Below, piece after piece: positions 6,683-6,689 of a stretch of 6,689 bases of DNA (position 1 is its first letter; each line of letters begins with the position of its first letter). The notes beneath the pieces were generated by a model, which was not told the origin of the DNA, ran no database searches, and was given only the letters and a program-made list of their open reading frames with translations. This DNA comes from Prolixibacteraceae bacterium (GTDB lineage: Bacteria; Bacteroidota; Bacteroidia; Bacteroidales; Prolixibacteraceae): NCBI GenBank assembly GCA_018399395.1, contig JAGYOI010000073.1:1-6689 (forward strand). The letters run 5' to 3'. The position numbers were made by a program, and so were the translations under genes.

Positions 6683-6689
6683 AATACGA

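Overview
The window is a compact, single-strand biosynthetic operon from what looks like a member of the Bacteroidota. The six genes all read on the minus strand, so the transcription order is from the right end to the left: argG, argC, an argD-type aminotransferase, proC, proB, proA. Three things suggest Bacteroidota: the gene order mixing arginine and proline synthesis, the AT-rich DNA with weak or absent Shine-Dalgarno sequences, and lineage-style motif variants such as GSTGAGND in ArgG, EHQHLGEI in ArgC and [14 protein letters not shown] in ProA. I cannot place it more precisely without a search.

Layout (right to left): argG (5486-6682) is complete but begins 7 bases from the window edge, so its promoter and anything upstream are not visible. 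argC (4499-5479) follows after 6 nt. Its last codons form a terminator-like inverted repeat (4501-4536). The aminotransferase (best start 4452, end 3322) follows, then proC (2506-3309) after 12 nt. The largest non-coding gap lies between proC and proB. It holds a TAnnTTTG promoter-like element (2472-2479) and the unusual proB initiation region, which has no in-frame ATG, a likely TTG start at 2419 and an AAAAGG Shine-Dalgarno. proA (68-1315) ends the unit 12 nt after proB and is followed by a strong hairpin terminator (8-47).

Together the genes encode the complete glutamate-to-proline route (ProB, ProA, ProC) and three arginine steps: acyl-glutamyl-phosphate reduction (ArgC), transamination to acylornithine (ArgD type) and argininosuccinate synthesis (ArgG). 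The acylation, acylglutamate kinase, carbamoyltransferase, deacylase and argininosuccinate lyase genes are not here. The terminator after proA suggests they lie in other transcription units or upstream of argG. No gene stretch over 300 bases is unassigned, and there are no tRNA, rRNA, CRISPR or mobile-element signals. I see no undescribed system. The points worth a second look are in translation initiation and internal transcription control.
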